This document shows, piece after piece, positions 26,228 to 33,502 of a stretch of 44,849 bases of DNA; the stretch's first letter is position 1; each line of letters starts with the position of its first letter. Origin of the DNA: Synechococcus sp. MW101C3 (GTDB lineage Bacteria > Cyanobacteriota > Cyanobacteriia > PCC-6307 > Cyanobiaceae). A program made the translations under genes and the position numbers. The stretch is from assembly GCF_002252635.1 (NCBI RefSeq), contig NZ_NQKX01000013.1, forward strand, positions 1 to 44,849, read 5' to 3'. A model generated the notes under the pieces. It was not told the DNA's origin. It did not search any database and was given only the letters and a program-made list of their open reading frames with translations.

Positions 26228-26852
26228 GCGCTGCGCTGATCGTCTGCTTGCCCTGCCGCATGCGCAGGCTGCCGTTCTGGACATCGATGGAGGTGACAAC
26301 CCAGCCGTTGGGAAGAAGGCGCGTGGAGCGACCGCCTTGGTCACCGACCACCACGGTGCCGCTCTGTTCAGAGCGCTGAACCAGGGCCTGGGGCACACCC
26401 GAAATGTCAATCACGCCGCTGAAGCGAAAATCATCGGGGAGGCGCAGGGGCGCCGGAGCGGCCGGACGGGTGGGATCGCCGCCGGCAGCAGCGGCCGCTC
26501 CCGTGGGCCGGGGCCGGATCACCGGGGCGAAGGGATCAGCGCGATCGGCTGGAGCAGCCGCCAGCACCTGTTGCCTGCTGGGCAGGGGGGTGAGGCCGGC
26601 GAGTACACCTGCTCCGGCCGTGGGAGCGGCCGCAGCACCAGGGGCGGCTGCGGCATCGGCGGGTTGGGCCGCTGGTGCCGGGGCGGGAGGCGGCGGAGGC
26701 GGCGCACTCGCCTCGGGGGCGCCGCCGCACCCCATTAGGCTGGAAAGCAGCAGCAGGGCTGCCGAAGCCAGGAACGTCTTCCCAGGCTTATTGGACAAAC
26801 GGCAAGCCCCGAAGCAGGGACCGGAAGCGGAAAGCTGATCAGGACTGGCCAT
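26214..26852 (-). CDS. Putative lipoprotein with Pro/Ala-rich linker
   Basis: 212 residues from ATG 26852, or 194 from TTG 26798 (LSNKPGKTF), which places the lipobox LMGC at the usual distance. A lipidated Cys is followed by a long Pro/Ala/Gly low-complexity linker (about 60 residues), then DRADPFAPVIRPRP and a small beta domain (FRFSGVIDISGVPQALVQRSEQSGTVVVGDQGG...). The DPF box plus the short beta domain recalls PilP-type pilus lipoproteins, but the similarity is loose. It overlaps the upstream SRPBCC gene by 14 bp. Confidence 0.75.
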   Translation of the reverse strand: MASPDQLSASGPCFGACRLSNKPGKTFLASAALLLLSSLMGCGGAPEASAPPPPPPAPAPAAQPADAAAAPGAAAAPTAGAGVLAGLTPLPSRQQVLAAAPADRADPFAPVIRPRPTGAAAAAGGDPTRPAAPAPLRLPDDFRFSGVIDISGVPQALVQRSEQSGTVVVGDQGGRSTRLLPNGWVVTSIDVQNGSLRMRQGKQTISAALRPS

Positions 26853-27288
26853 CGTCTCCACGCTCAACAAGATCCCTGAAGCGATCGAGATTGGCCTGCA
26901 ATTCCTTGGTGACGATGCCGCCAAGGATGGAAGGCTCCATCAGTGGTGCGAGCACCCCAGGGAGTTCGTAGCTCACCGTCAGTCTGACGACAGTGAGCGA
27001 ATCGCCCTGAGGATAAAAGCGAACGGCGCCTTTTGTGGGAAGCCCCCCCACCGATTCCCAGTGCAGTTGCTGGGCCTCGACACGCTGGGAGATGCGGGCC
27101 TTCCAGTGGAAGCGGAAGCCCTGGGCTGCCAGGGTCCAATCGGTGATGTCCGGATCGTCGAGGGTGACCACCGACTCGATCCAGCGCATCCAGCGGGGCA
27201 TGGCCTCCAAATCACTCCACACCTCCCAGACCCGCTGCACCGGGGCCTTGATCTCCGTGGTGACGCTGTGCTCCAGCCAACGGCCCAT
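26839..27288 (-). CDS. SRPBCC/START-like (polyketide cyclase-type) protein
   Basis: 149 residues with the helix-grip fold signature: VTTEIKAPVQRVWEVWSDLEAMPRWMRWIESV at the start and a long C-terminal helix (GGIVTKELQANLDRFRDLVE). Such proteins bind hydrophobic ligands; a coenzyme Q-binding or carotenoid-related role is possible. It lies 5 bp after the crtQ stop, a pairing that I recall also from Synechocystis (next to its zeta-carotene desaturase), which supports a link to carotenoid synthesis. Confidence 0.85.
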   Translation of the reverse strand: MGRWLEHSVTTEIKAPVQRVWEVWSDLEAMPRWMRWIESVVTLDDPDITDWTLAAQGFRFHWKARISQRVEAQQLHWESVGGLPTKGAVRFYPQGDSLTVVRLTVSYELPGVLAPLMEPSILGGIVTKELQANLDRFRDLVERGDDGQS

Positions 27289-27293
27289 GATCG

Positions 27294-28799
27294 TCAGGCC
27301 GCCGCGCCGATGGACGCCATCGCCACCGGCTGACCAAGAATCACCCCGGCCGCCAGGCGACCGCTCATGGTGGCCCCCTCCATCGAATCGATGTAATCCT
27401 GCTTGGTGTAGCTGCCGGCCAGGAAGAAGTTGCTCACCGGCGTGCGTTGCTCAGGCCTGAACGGTTCCATGCCAGGAGCCTCCCGGTAGAGCGATTGGGC
27501 CAGTTTGACCACATTGCTCCACAGCAGCGTGAGTTGGCTGGCGGACGGAAACAACTCCCGGACCTGGGCATCGACGGCCGCCACGATCGTCTCGTTGCTC
27601 TTGGCGATCCAGGGATCTCCAGGAGTGAGCACGCACTGCAGCAGGGAGCCCTGGCCTTCGCGGCGGTAGTCGGCAGGGCTGGCCAGGGCAAGATCGGCGA
27701 AGCAGCTGAAATCGGCGTCTGCGGTGTACAGCAGGTTGTTCAGCCCGCTGGGGTGCTGAAGATCGGAGCGGGCGGCAGTCTGGGCTTCGCCGTCCCCCAG
27801 TTCGGTCACCCAGCCGTCGTAGCGCAGCTGCACGGTGGCCACCGGCACGGCCTCCAGCCTATAGATGTTGTCGAACTGCTCATAGCGGCGCCAGGCGCTG
27901 GGCAGCAGTTTCTGGATGCCCGGCACATCGCAGGCGGCCAGGTAGGCATCGGCTTCCACGTGGATCTCTCCCTCGGGCGTGCCCAACCGCAGACCCGTGA
28001 CCTGCGGCGCCGCCGTGGCAGGGCTGTTCTGCCCCTCAGCGTTGGCTCCGTCGCTGGTGCAGAGCTCCAGCACCCGGTGACGCAGGTGGAGCCTGGCGCC
28101 GCGGGCAACGATGTAGTCGAGGATCGGCTGATGCAGCCAACGGTGCGGCGAGCCCTTCAGCAGGTTGAGCTTGGAGGCCTCGGTGCGGGTGGCGAACATC
28201 AGAAAGATGGTGAGCATGCACCGGGCCGAGATCGAGGCGCAGTCGATGAAACCGAGCGCGTAGGCGATCGGATCCCACATCCGCTCGATGCTCTTCGGGC
28301 TGCCGCCATGGCCGACGAACCAGTCGCGGAAGCTCATGCGATCCAGCGCCCGGATCACACCCATGGCGCCGTCGGGATCCACCAGGCCCCGCACGATCGG
28401 GCTGGTGCCAAGGGCCAGGGCGTTGCGCAGCTTGTCGATCCAGTCGAGCTGCGGTGTGGTGAAGAAGGCCTTGAGGCCGTTGAAGGGAGCCCCTACGGGG
28501 AAACGGAAATCGAGCGCGCGGAGGTCGCCGCCCTTGTTGACGAACAGATGGGTGTGCTCCTTGGGCAGCAGGTTCTCAAAGGCCCCCACCTTGCGCATCA
28601 AGGCGAAGAGGTTGGCGTAGTTGAAGAAGAACACGTGCAGCCCCATCTCGATGTGGTTGCCGCCCGCGTCTTCCCAGCTGCCCACCTTGCCGCCCACGAA
28701 AGCCCGCGCCTCGTAGAGGTCCACCTGATGGCCGGCGTCGCAGAGATCCACTGCAGCCGCCAGACCGGCCAGACCCGAACCCACGATGGCGACCCGCAC
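27294..28799 (-). CDS. crtQ: 9,9'-di-cis-zeta-carotene desaturase
   Basis: FAD-dependent plant-type desaturase converting zeta-carotene to lycopene isomers. The 501-residue protein has the Rossmann loop [21 protein letters not shown], the [17 protein letters not shown] block and the C-terminal [20 protein letters not shown] typical of ZDS. Its family-typical length supports the GTG start at 28799, which has GGAGG 6 nt upstream; the frame is open to 29144, but that part is antisense to the iscA-like gene. A TAGAGT box lies 22 nt upstream in an 11-bp sequence mirrored before iscA. Confidence 0.96.
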   Translation of the reverse strand: MRVAIVGSGLAGLAAAVDLCDAGHQVDLYEARAFVGGKVGSWEDAGGNHIEMGLHVFFFNYANLFALMRKVGAFENLLPKEHTHLFVNKGGDLRALDFRFPVGAPFNGLKAFFTTPQLDWIDKLRNALALGTSPIVRGLVDPDGAMGVIRALDRMSFRDWFVGHGGSPKSIERMWDPIAYALGFIDCASISARCMLTIFLMFATRTEASKLNLLKGSPHRWLHQPILDYIVARGARLHLRHRVLELCTSDGANAEGQNSPATAAPQVTGLRLGTPEGEIHVEADAYLAACDVPGIQKLLPSAWRRYEQFDNIYRLEAVPVATVQLRYDGWVTELGDGEAQTAARSDLQHPSGLNNLLYTADADFSCFADLALASPADYRREGQGSLLQCVLTPGDPWIAKSNETIVAAVDAQVRELFPSASQLTLLWSNVVKLAQSLYREAPGMEPFRPEQRTPVSNFFLAGSYTKQDYIDSMEGATMSGRLAAGVILGQPVAMASIGAAA

Positions 28800-28821
28800 C
28801 CTTGACCTCCCGTACCCGGCG

Positions 28822-28832
28822 ACTCTATGGAG
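28822..28832 (-). promoter_or_regulatory. CTCCATAGAGT element upstream of crtQ
   Basis: Read on the crtQ strand this is CTCCATAGAGT, ending 22 nt before the GTG. An identical copy faces the other way before the iscA-like gene (28924-28934). The TAGAGT half fits a -10 box; the shared CTCCA suggests either an extended promoter element or a common regulator site. Confidence 0.45.
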
Positions 28833-28923
28833 CCGGAGTGGGCGGCGGCGTTCGGATGGCCGCTCCCGCCAGGGCTGCGGCGGCCCGGGCGTCAGCGGGA
28901 CGTGGCTTCGAAAACCGGCCACC

Positions 28924-28934
28924 CTCCATAGAGT
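28924..28934 (+). promoter_or_regulatory. CTCCATAGAGT element upstream of the iscA-like gene
   Basis: Same 11-mer as before crtQ, in the orientation of the iscA-like gene and ending 37 nt before its ATG. The two arms form a perfect inverted repeat 91 bp apart within the 172-bp divergent region. Confidence 0.45.
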
Positions 28935-28971
28935 GATCGCACGACGTTTCCCTTTCCCCCAGGCTCCGCCC

Positions 28972-29376
28972 ATGAGCAGCTCCACCCCAGCGGCCCCAGC
29001 AGCTCCCCTCACCCACACCGGCCGCGATGGCAAGGGGATCCTGATCACCGCCCCGGCCATGCTGCAGCTGGCCACGTTGATGCGGCAACAGGGTGAGGAG
29101 AAGCTGCTGCGGGTGGGCGTGCGCTCCGGTGGCTGCAGCGGCATGAGCTACACCATGGATTTCATCGAAGCCGCCGGCATCCGCGCCGACGATGAGGTGT
29201 ATACCTACGAACCCAATGGAGCCCCCAGCTTCCGCGTGGTGTGTGATCCAAAGAGCCTTCTGTACATCTATGGCATGCAGCTGGATTTCAGCTCCGCTCT
29301 GATCGGTGGTGGCTTCAACTTCACGAACCCCAACGCCAGCCAGACCTGTGGCTGCGGCAGCTCCTTCGCGGTCTGA
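28972..29376 (+). CDS. HesB/IscA/SufA-type iron-sulfur carrier
   Basis: 134-residue A-type carrier that binds and passes on Fe-S clusters. All three cysteines are present: SGGCSGMSY and the C-terminal CGCGSSF. A roughly 20-residue Pro/Ala leader precedes the core ([18 protein letters not shown]). The ATG at 28972 was used; the frame's earlier ATG at 28786 lies inside crtQ on the other strand. It is divergent from crtQ, with which it shares the mirrored upstream element. Confidence 0.94.
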   Translation: MSSSTPAAPAAPLTHTGRDGKGILITAPAMLQLATLMRQQGEEKLLRVGVRSGGCSGMSYTMDFIEAAGIRADDEVYTYEPNGAPSFRVVCDPKSLLYIYGMQLDFSSALIGGGFNFTNPNASQTCGCGSSFAV

Positions 29377-29516
29377 GCCAGCGGCTTGATGGCACGGCCT
29401 GACCCCAGCACTCTGAACCGACCTCCGGCACCACGACATGCAGGCCTCCTGCGGAGCTGAGCCACTGCTCCATGCCGTGGGAATCTGAGGGGCTCTACCT
29501 CGCCGCAGTGTCCACG

Positions 29517-29942
29517 ATGGCCACGGACGCTTCCACCGAATCCGCCTTCGAGCAGGCCATCCGCCGCTACCAGGAAGGTGCCGAGCCCGCTGAACTGATC
29601 CCCGAGTTCCAGGCGATCACGGCCGCCGCCCCACGGCTGGCCGCAGGCTGGACCTGCCTGGCCTGGCTGCAGCTGCTCGACGATCAGCCCGTGGCGGCGC
29701 TGCGGTCGGCGCGTACGGCCGTGAAGCTCAATCCGCAGGATCCTCAGTCGCGCGTGAACCTTTCGGTCGCCATGCTCGAAACCGGCGCCAAAGGCGTGCG
29801 CGAGCACATCGACATGGTGCTCAGGGTCACGGCGGTGGCGCCGGAGCTGGGTGAGGAGCTGCAGGAATCGATCACCGATGGCCTGCGGCGTCGTCCCGGT
29901 TGGACCTCGCTGGAGAAAGTCAACGCCTGGCTGAAGGGGTGA
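29517..29942 (+). CDS. TPR-repeat protein
   Basis: 141 residues, mainly helical, with one clear tetratricopeptide unit (LAAGWTCLAWLQLLDDQPVAALRSARTAVKLNPQDPQSRVNLSVAML) and flanking degenerate ones. There is no signal peptide. Function unknown; TPR proteins act as adaptors. It follows the iscA-like gene by 140 bp, a gap in which I see no clear element, and precedes the LpxB-related gene by 23 bp. Confidence 0.8.
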   Translation: MATDASTESAFEQAIRRYQEGAEPAELIPEFQAITAAAPRLAAGWTCLAWLQLLDDQPVAALRSARTAVKLNPQDPQSRVNLSVAMLETGAKGVREHIDMVLRVTAVAPELGEELQESITDGLRRRPGWTSLEKVNAWLKG

Positions 29943-29965
29943 TCGGGACGGTGCCGGCCCCAGCC

Positions 29966-31174
29966 ATGGTCCCGAAACGCGTCCTGCTGATCAGCAATGG
30001 GCATGGGGAAGATCTCAGCGGCAGCCTGATCGGCCAGGAACTGGTGGCGCACGGGGCCGAAGTGGCGGCGCTGCCCCTGGTGGGCCACGGGAACGCTTAC
30101 CGGCAGGCGGGGATACAGGTGCTGGGCCGCACCCGCACCTACAGCACCGGCGGGCTGGGCTACACAAGCCTGGCGGGCCGCCTCACGGAATTGCTGCAGG
30201 GGCAGGTGAGCTACGTGCTCAGGCGCCTTGCCCTTTTCCTCTGCCAGGCGCGGCACTTCGATCTGGTCGTGGTGATCGGCGATGTGCTGCCGGTGGTGGC
30301 GGCCTGGCTGAGCTGCCGGCCGGTGGTCACCTATCTGGTGGCCTACTCCAGCCATTACGAAGGGCGTCTGCGCCTGCCTTGGCCCTGCGGCTGGTGCTTG
30401 CGCAGCGGCCGCTTCCAGCGGGTGTACAGCCGCGACAGCCTCACCGCCACTGACCTCACGGCCCAGCTGGGCCGCCCGGTGCACTTCCTCGGCAATCCAT
30501 TCCTGGACCGGGCGCGGGAGCCAGCGCCCCCGCTGCAGCCGTTGGAGCCGCACAGCAGCTCCGGGGCCAGGCTGCTGGGGCTTCTACCTGGAAGCCGGCT
30601 GCCGGAAGCGCTGCGCAATCTGGAGCTCATGCTGAAAGTGCTGATGCGGCTGCCGCCGTCCTGGCAGCAACAGCAGCGGCTGGAGCTGGTGGCGGCGCTG
30701 GTGAAGGATCTTCACCGGGAGCTGGTGGGCCGCTGCGCCGCCCCGCTGGGGTGGACCCTGCAGGGCGATCGGCTGAAACGGGGCCCGCTCGTGCTGCACC
30801 TGGTATGGGGAGGCTTCGCGGCGGTGGTTCAGCAGAGCGATCTGCTGCTCTCGATGACAGGCACGGCAGCCGAACAGGCCGTGGGTCTGGGCAAACCGGT
30901 GCTGCAGCTGGTGGGCCACGGACCGCAATTCACGGTCAGCTTCGCCGAGGCGCAACGCCGGCTGCTGGGCTCGTCCCTGGCCTGCAGCGATGGCGAGCCC
31001 GGTTCGGAAGACAGCCTGGCGGGCACGGCGGAACTGGCCACCGGCCTGCTCACGGCCCTTGCGGATCCTGCCTTTTCAGAACGCTGTCGCCGCAATGGCC
31101 ACGAGCGCATCGGGGGTCCCGGCGGCGCTGCCAGGATGGCCCGAGAGATCCATGCGGTGTTAAGCGATGTCTGA
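29966..31174 (+). CDS. Lipid-A-disaccharide synthase-related protein (TIGR03492-type)
   Basis: 402-residue GT-B-like protein distantly related to LpxB and conserved in cyanobacteria. The opening VLLISNGHGEDLSGSLIGQEL, the central LLGLLPGSRLPEALRNLELML (an LPGSR block as in LpxB) and the late MTGTAAEQAVGLGKPVLQLVG nucleotide-sugar loop support this. Picocyanobacterial lipid A is simplified, so the acceptor is unclear. ATG 29966 was used; GTG codons at 29939 and 29951 are alternatives. Its end overlaps the next gene by 8 bp. Confidence 0.83.
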   Translation: MVPKRVLLISNGHGEDLSGSLIGQELVAHGAEVAALPLVGHGNAYRQAGIQVLGRTRTYSTGGLGYTSLAGRLTELLQGQVSYVLRRLALFLCQARHFDLVVVIGDVLPVVAAWLSCRPVVTYLVAYSSHYEGRLRLPWPCGWCLRSGRFQRVYSRDSLTATDLTAQLGRPVHFLGNPFLDRAREPAPPLQPLEPHSSSGARLLGLLPGSRLPEALRNLELMLKVLMRLPPSWQQQQRLELVAALVKDLHRELVGRCAAPLGWTLQGDRLKRGPLVLHLVWGGFAAVVQQSDLLLSMTGTAAEQAVGLGKPVLQLVGHGPQFTVSFAEAQRRLLGSSLACSDGEPGSEDSLAGTAELATGLLTALADPAFSERCRRNGHERIGGPGGAARMAREIHAVLSDV

Positions 31175-31445
31175 GCCGCAATCCCTGAGCGTTCGCCTGA
31201 AGGGCTGGCTCGACAGCCTCCTGGTGGCCAATGTGTTTCTGGTGATCGCCGGAGCGGTGTGGTTCGGCCTGGCGATCGCCCTGCACAGCCGCAGCGTCGA
31301 CGCCCCCCTGAAGCTGTTTCAGCAGCTGTGGGAGCCCCTGTTCACCCCGGCGATCGGGCTGCTGATGGCGGCGGCCGTGCTCAGCGGGATCCTGGGCTGG
31401 TGGCAGCGGCGAGCGCAGCGGCAACATCCGGATACTGGAAGCTGA
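31167..31445 (+). CDS. Small two-helix membrane protein
   Basis: 92 residues with two hydrophobic helices (LLVANVFLVIAGAVWFGLAIAL and PLFTPAIGLLMAAAVLSGILGWW) and basic flanks. I do not recognise a named family. It overlaps the LpxB-related gene by 8 bp, implying coupled translation. Its last 65 bp lie antisense to the TIGR01777 gene. Confidence 0.7.
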   Translation: MSEPQSLSVRLKGWLDSLLVANVFLVIAGAVWFGLAIALHSRSVDAPLKLFQQLWEPLFTPAIGLLMAAAVLSGILGWWQRRAQRQHPDTGS

Positions 31446-32322
31446 ATCCCTGCTGCTGCAGGCGTTCGGGCACCACATGCTGGCCCTCCAGCACCACCTT
31501 GGCGCCATCGCCGAGCATGAGCTGCAGAACCGGGGCCGGCACCGGCAGCAGGCTCGGGCGACCCAGCACGTCCCCGAGGCTGGTGGCGAACGACTGCATG
31601 GTCACCGGCGTGGGCGCCACGGCGTTGTAAGCCCCCACATAGGCCGGGTCCACCAGGGCGGCGGCGATCAACCGGCAGAGGTCGGTGCGCTCGATCCAGC
31701 TCATCCATTGGCGGCCCGAACCCACGGGCCCCCCGAAGCCGGTGCGGAACACCGGCAGCATCTTGCCGAGGGCGCCGCCGTCAGCGCCGAGCACGATGCC
31801 GATGCGCAACTTCACCACGCGGATGCGCACTGCGGCTCGATCAGCCGCTGCCTCCCACTGGGCGCAGAGCTGGCCGAGGAAATCAGCCGCCGGTGGTGAG
31901 GCTTCGGTGAAACTGCCGCTCGGGCTGGTGCCGTAGTAGCCCACGGCTGAACCGTTCACCAGCACGCGGGGCGGGGTGCCCAGATGGCCCATGGCCTCAA
32001 CCAGCTCTGTGGTGGTCACCAGCCTGCTGTCGAGCAGGCGCTGGCGGTGTTGCGGGGTCCAGCGGTGGTCGGCGATCGGCTCACCGGCCAGGTTCACCAC
32101 CCCTTCGGCAGCCGCCAGAGCCTCGAGCACTTCGGGGCGCCTCCAGGTGGCCGGCTCGGCAGGATCCCCCTGCAGCCGGGCCACATCCGGAGGCCCTAGG
32201 CCACTGGCGCTGGAGCTGGCCGGCTGACGGCTGAGCAGCGTGCAGCTGTGCCCTTCCCGCTGCAGCAGGGGCACCAGTTCACGACCGATGAAGCCGGTAC
32301 ATCCGAGCAGAAACAGCCGCAC
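31381..32322 (-). CDS. TIGR01777 family NAD(P)-dependent epimerase/oxidoreductase
   Basis: 313-residue extended short-chain dehydrogenase (SDR39U1 type). It has the N-terminal nucleotide-binding GCTGFIGRELVPLLQREGH, VVNLAGEPIADHRW, the YYGTSPSG active-site Tyr region and the DUF1731-like C-terminal LGRPSLLPVPAPVLQLMLGDGA. Bacterial and plant members exist; the reaction is unknown. It starts 97 bp from the divergent ndhO. Confidence 0.93.
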   Translation of the reverse strand: MRLFLLGCTGFIGRELVPLLQREGHSCTLLSRQPASSSASGLGPPDVARLQGDPAEPATWRRPEVLEALAAAEGVVNLAGEPIADHRWTPQHRQRLLDSRLVTTTELVEAMGHLGTPPRVLVNGSAVGYYGTSPSGSFTEASPPAADFLGQLCAQWEAAADRAAVRIRVVKLRIGIVLGADGGALGKMLPVFRTGFGGPVGSGRQWMSWIERTDLCRLIAAALVDPAYVGAYNAVAPTPVTMQSFATSLGDVLGRPSLLPVPAPVLQLMLGDGAKVVLEGQHVVPERLQQQGFSFQYPDVAAALAAATSPGSR

Positions 32323-32391
32323 AGCAGGGAGGACGCACGTTGATCAACGGTAGGGCTGGCACCGGTGGCAAAGGCGACCGAAGAGGGGCAC

Positions 32392-32397
32392 TAACCT
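32392..32397 (+). promoter_or_regulatory. Possible -10 element (TAACCT) of ndhO
   Basis: TAACCT 22 nt before the ndhO ATG, in the 97-bp divergent gap. It matches the TANNCT element at similar distance before the GT2-TPR and second GT39 genes. Confidence 0.3.
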
Positions 32398-32419
32398 GCG
32401 CGCATCGATCACTGTCGTG

Positions 32420-32662
32420 ATGGCTGACACTGCACCCGCACCGACGAAGCCCGCACCGATCAAGAAAGGCAGCCTGGTCAAGGTGAGCGCGGCGCGCTAT
32501 GCCAGCAGCCTGGAAGCGGCGGCCAGCGATCCCCAGCCACCGGCCTACCTGTTCGAGGGTCCCGGCGAAGTGCTCGCCGTCAAAGGCGATTACGCCCAAC
32601 TGCGCTGGCGCCTGCCTGTTCCCGACGTATGGCTGCGGCTCGATCAGCTCGAAGCCTGCTGA
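32420..32662 (+). CDS. ndhO: NAD(P)H-quinone oxidoreductase subunit O
   Basis: 80-residue peripheral subunit of the cyanobacterial/plastid NDH-1 complex, which carries cyclic electron flow and respiration. It shows the family core IKKGSLVKVSAARYASSLEAAASD, YLFEGPGEVLAVKGDYAQLRWR and the ending VPDVWLRLDQLE. ATG at 32420; the GTG directly before it is in frame. With the CRR7-like gene at 19906 it is the second NDH-related gene in the window. Confidence 0.95.
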   Translation: MADTAPAPTKPAPIKKGSLVKVSAARYASSLEAAASDPQPPAYLFEGPGEVLAVKGDYAQLRWRLPVPDVWLRLDQLEAC

Positions 32663-32667
32663 ACCGT

Positions 32668-32701
32668 TTCAGAGATCCAGCCGGTTCAGAGATCCAGCCG
32701 G
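32668..32701. repeat. Perfect 17-bp tandem duplication
   Basis: TTCAGAGATCCAGCCGG occurs twice head to tail (32668-32684, 32685-32701). The right copy encodes the last codons and stop of the J-domain gene; the left copy repeats them just after the stop, 6 bp from the ndhO stop. Confidence 0.9.
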
Positions 32702-33381
32702 CGCCGCTCCTCCTTCATGAGGGAGCGGCGTTGCTTGGCCTCCCGTAGCATCTCGCGACCGTCGTGGAGGTAGCTGTCCACGTAGCCGAGCGTGTAGCGC
32801 TCCAGTTCCGCCAAGGCATCTTCCACCTGGCTCAGGCAGTGGTAGAGGCTGAGGCCAAAACCCTTGGCCGCCGACGGGCAGGCCATGGACCTGTAGAGCA
32901 TCTGTACTCTGTCGAGCTTGGCCTTGCTTTGCTCCAGGAAGGCGCAGAACGCCTCCATCAGCACGTCGTCGTAGGGATCGGCCGCGAGGGCGCGCAGCTC
33001 ACCCGGGAAGGCCAGGATCACCTGCCCCAGCAGACGATCGATCGGCGCATACACCCGTTGCAGCCACACCAGCAACTCCCCGTCACGGGCCGCACCCCTG
33101 CTGCCTGCGGCTGGGGTCTGCACACGCGCACCTCGCGCTGGCGGCGGCCCTCCATCCCCGAGGGCCGGGCTGTGGGTGCTGTCGTAAAGCCGGCGACGCT
33201 CATGGTCTCCCAGCACCTCCCAGGCGGCATTGAGCGCCACGATCGTGGCCGCATCGCCTCCCGCATCGGGATGGTGCTGCTTCACCAACTGGCGATAAGC
33301 CGCCTTGATCTCCGCCGCGCTGGCCTGAACGCCAACGCCGAGCACGGCATAAGGGTTTGCGGAGGTGGGGGAAGCGGCCAT
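32686..33381 (-). CDS. J-domain protein (DnaJ-like co-chaperone)
   Basis: 231 residues from ATG 33381 (MAASPTSANPYAVLG); the frame also allows GTG 33414. The N-terminal J domain has the essential HPD tripeptide (VKQHHPDAGGD) and ALNAAWEVLGDHERRRLYD. The remainder is helical with no Gly/Phe or zinc-finger region, so this is a type III J protein. It probably recruits Hsp70 (DnaK) to a specific client. Convergent with ndhO, their stops 23 bp apart. Confidence 0.9.
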   Translation of the reverse strand: MAASPTSANPYAVLGVGVQASAAEIKAAYRQLVKQHHPDAGGDAATIVALNAAWEVLGDHERRRLYDSTHSPALGDGGPPPARGARVQTPAAGSRGAARDGELLVWLQRVYAPIDRLLGQVILAFPGELRALAADPYDDVLMEAFCAFLEQSKAKLDRVQMLYRSMACPSAAKGFGLSLYHCLSQVEDALAELERYTLGYVDSYLHDGREMLREAKQRRSLMKEERRRLDL

Positions 33382-33432
33382 CCAACAGCCCGGTAGCGGA
33401 GCCATCATCTCCACGCCGAGGGCGGAAACGCG

Positions 33433-33460
33433 AAAAAAGGCCCCCCGTTTCCGGGAGGCC
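33433..33460 (-). terminator. Intrinsic terminator of the first porin
   Basis: On the minus strand a 9-bp stem (33452-33460 with 33439-33447, one G-U pair) closes a GAAA tetraloop and is followed by six T (33438-33433). It lies 43 nt after the porin stop. Confidence 0.92.
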
Positions 33461-33502
33461 GTGAGGTGGTGTGTGAGGGCAGGTTGAACCGAGTGCCGGT
33501 CT

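Noticed and set aside
27447-28805. 452-residue plus-strand frame over crtQ
   Set aside because: Antisense shadow; crtQ on the minus strand is unambiguous.
29966-31174. True LpxB (lipid-A-disaccharide synthase)
   Set aside because: Only the LPGSR and the late nucleotide-sugar loop match; the rest fits the cyanobacterial LpxB-related family.
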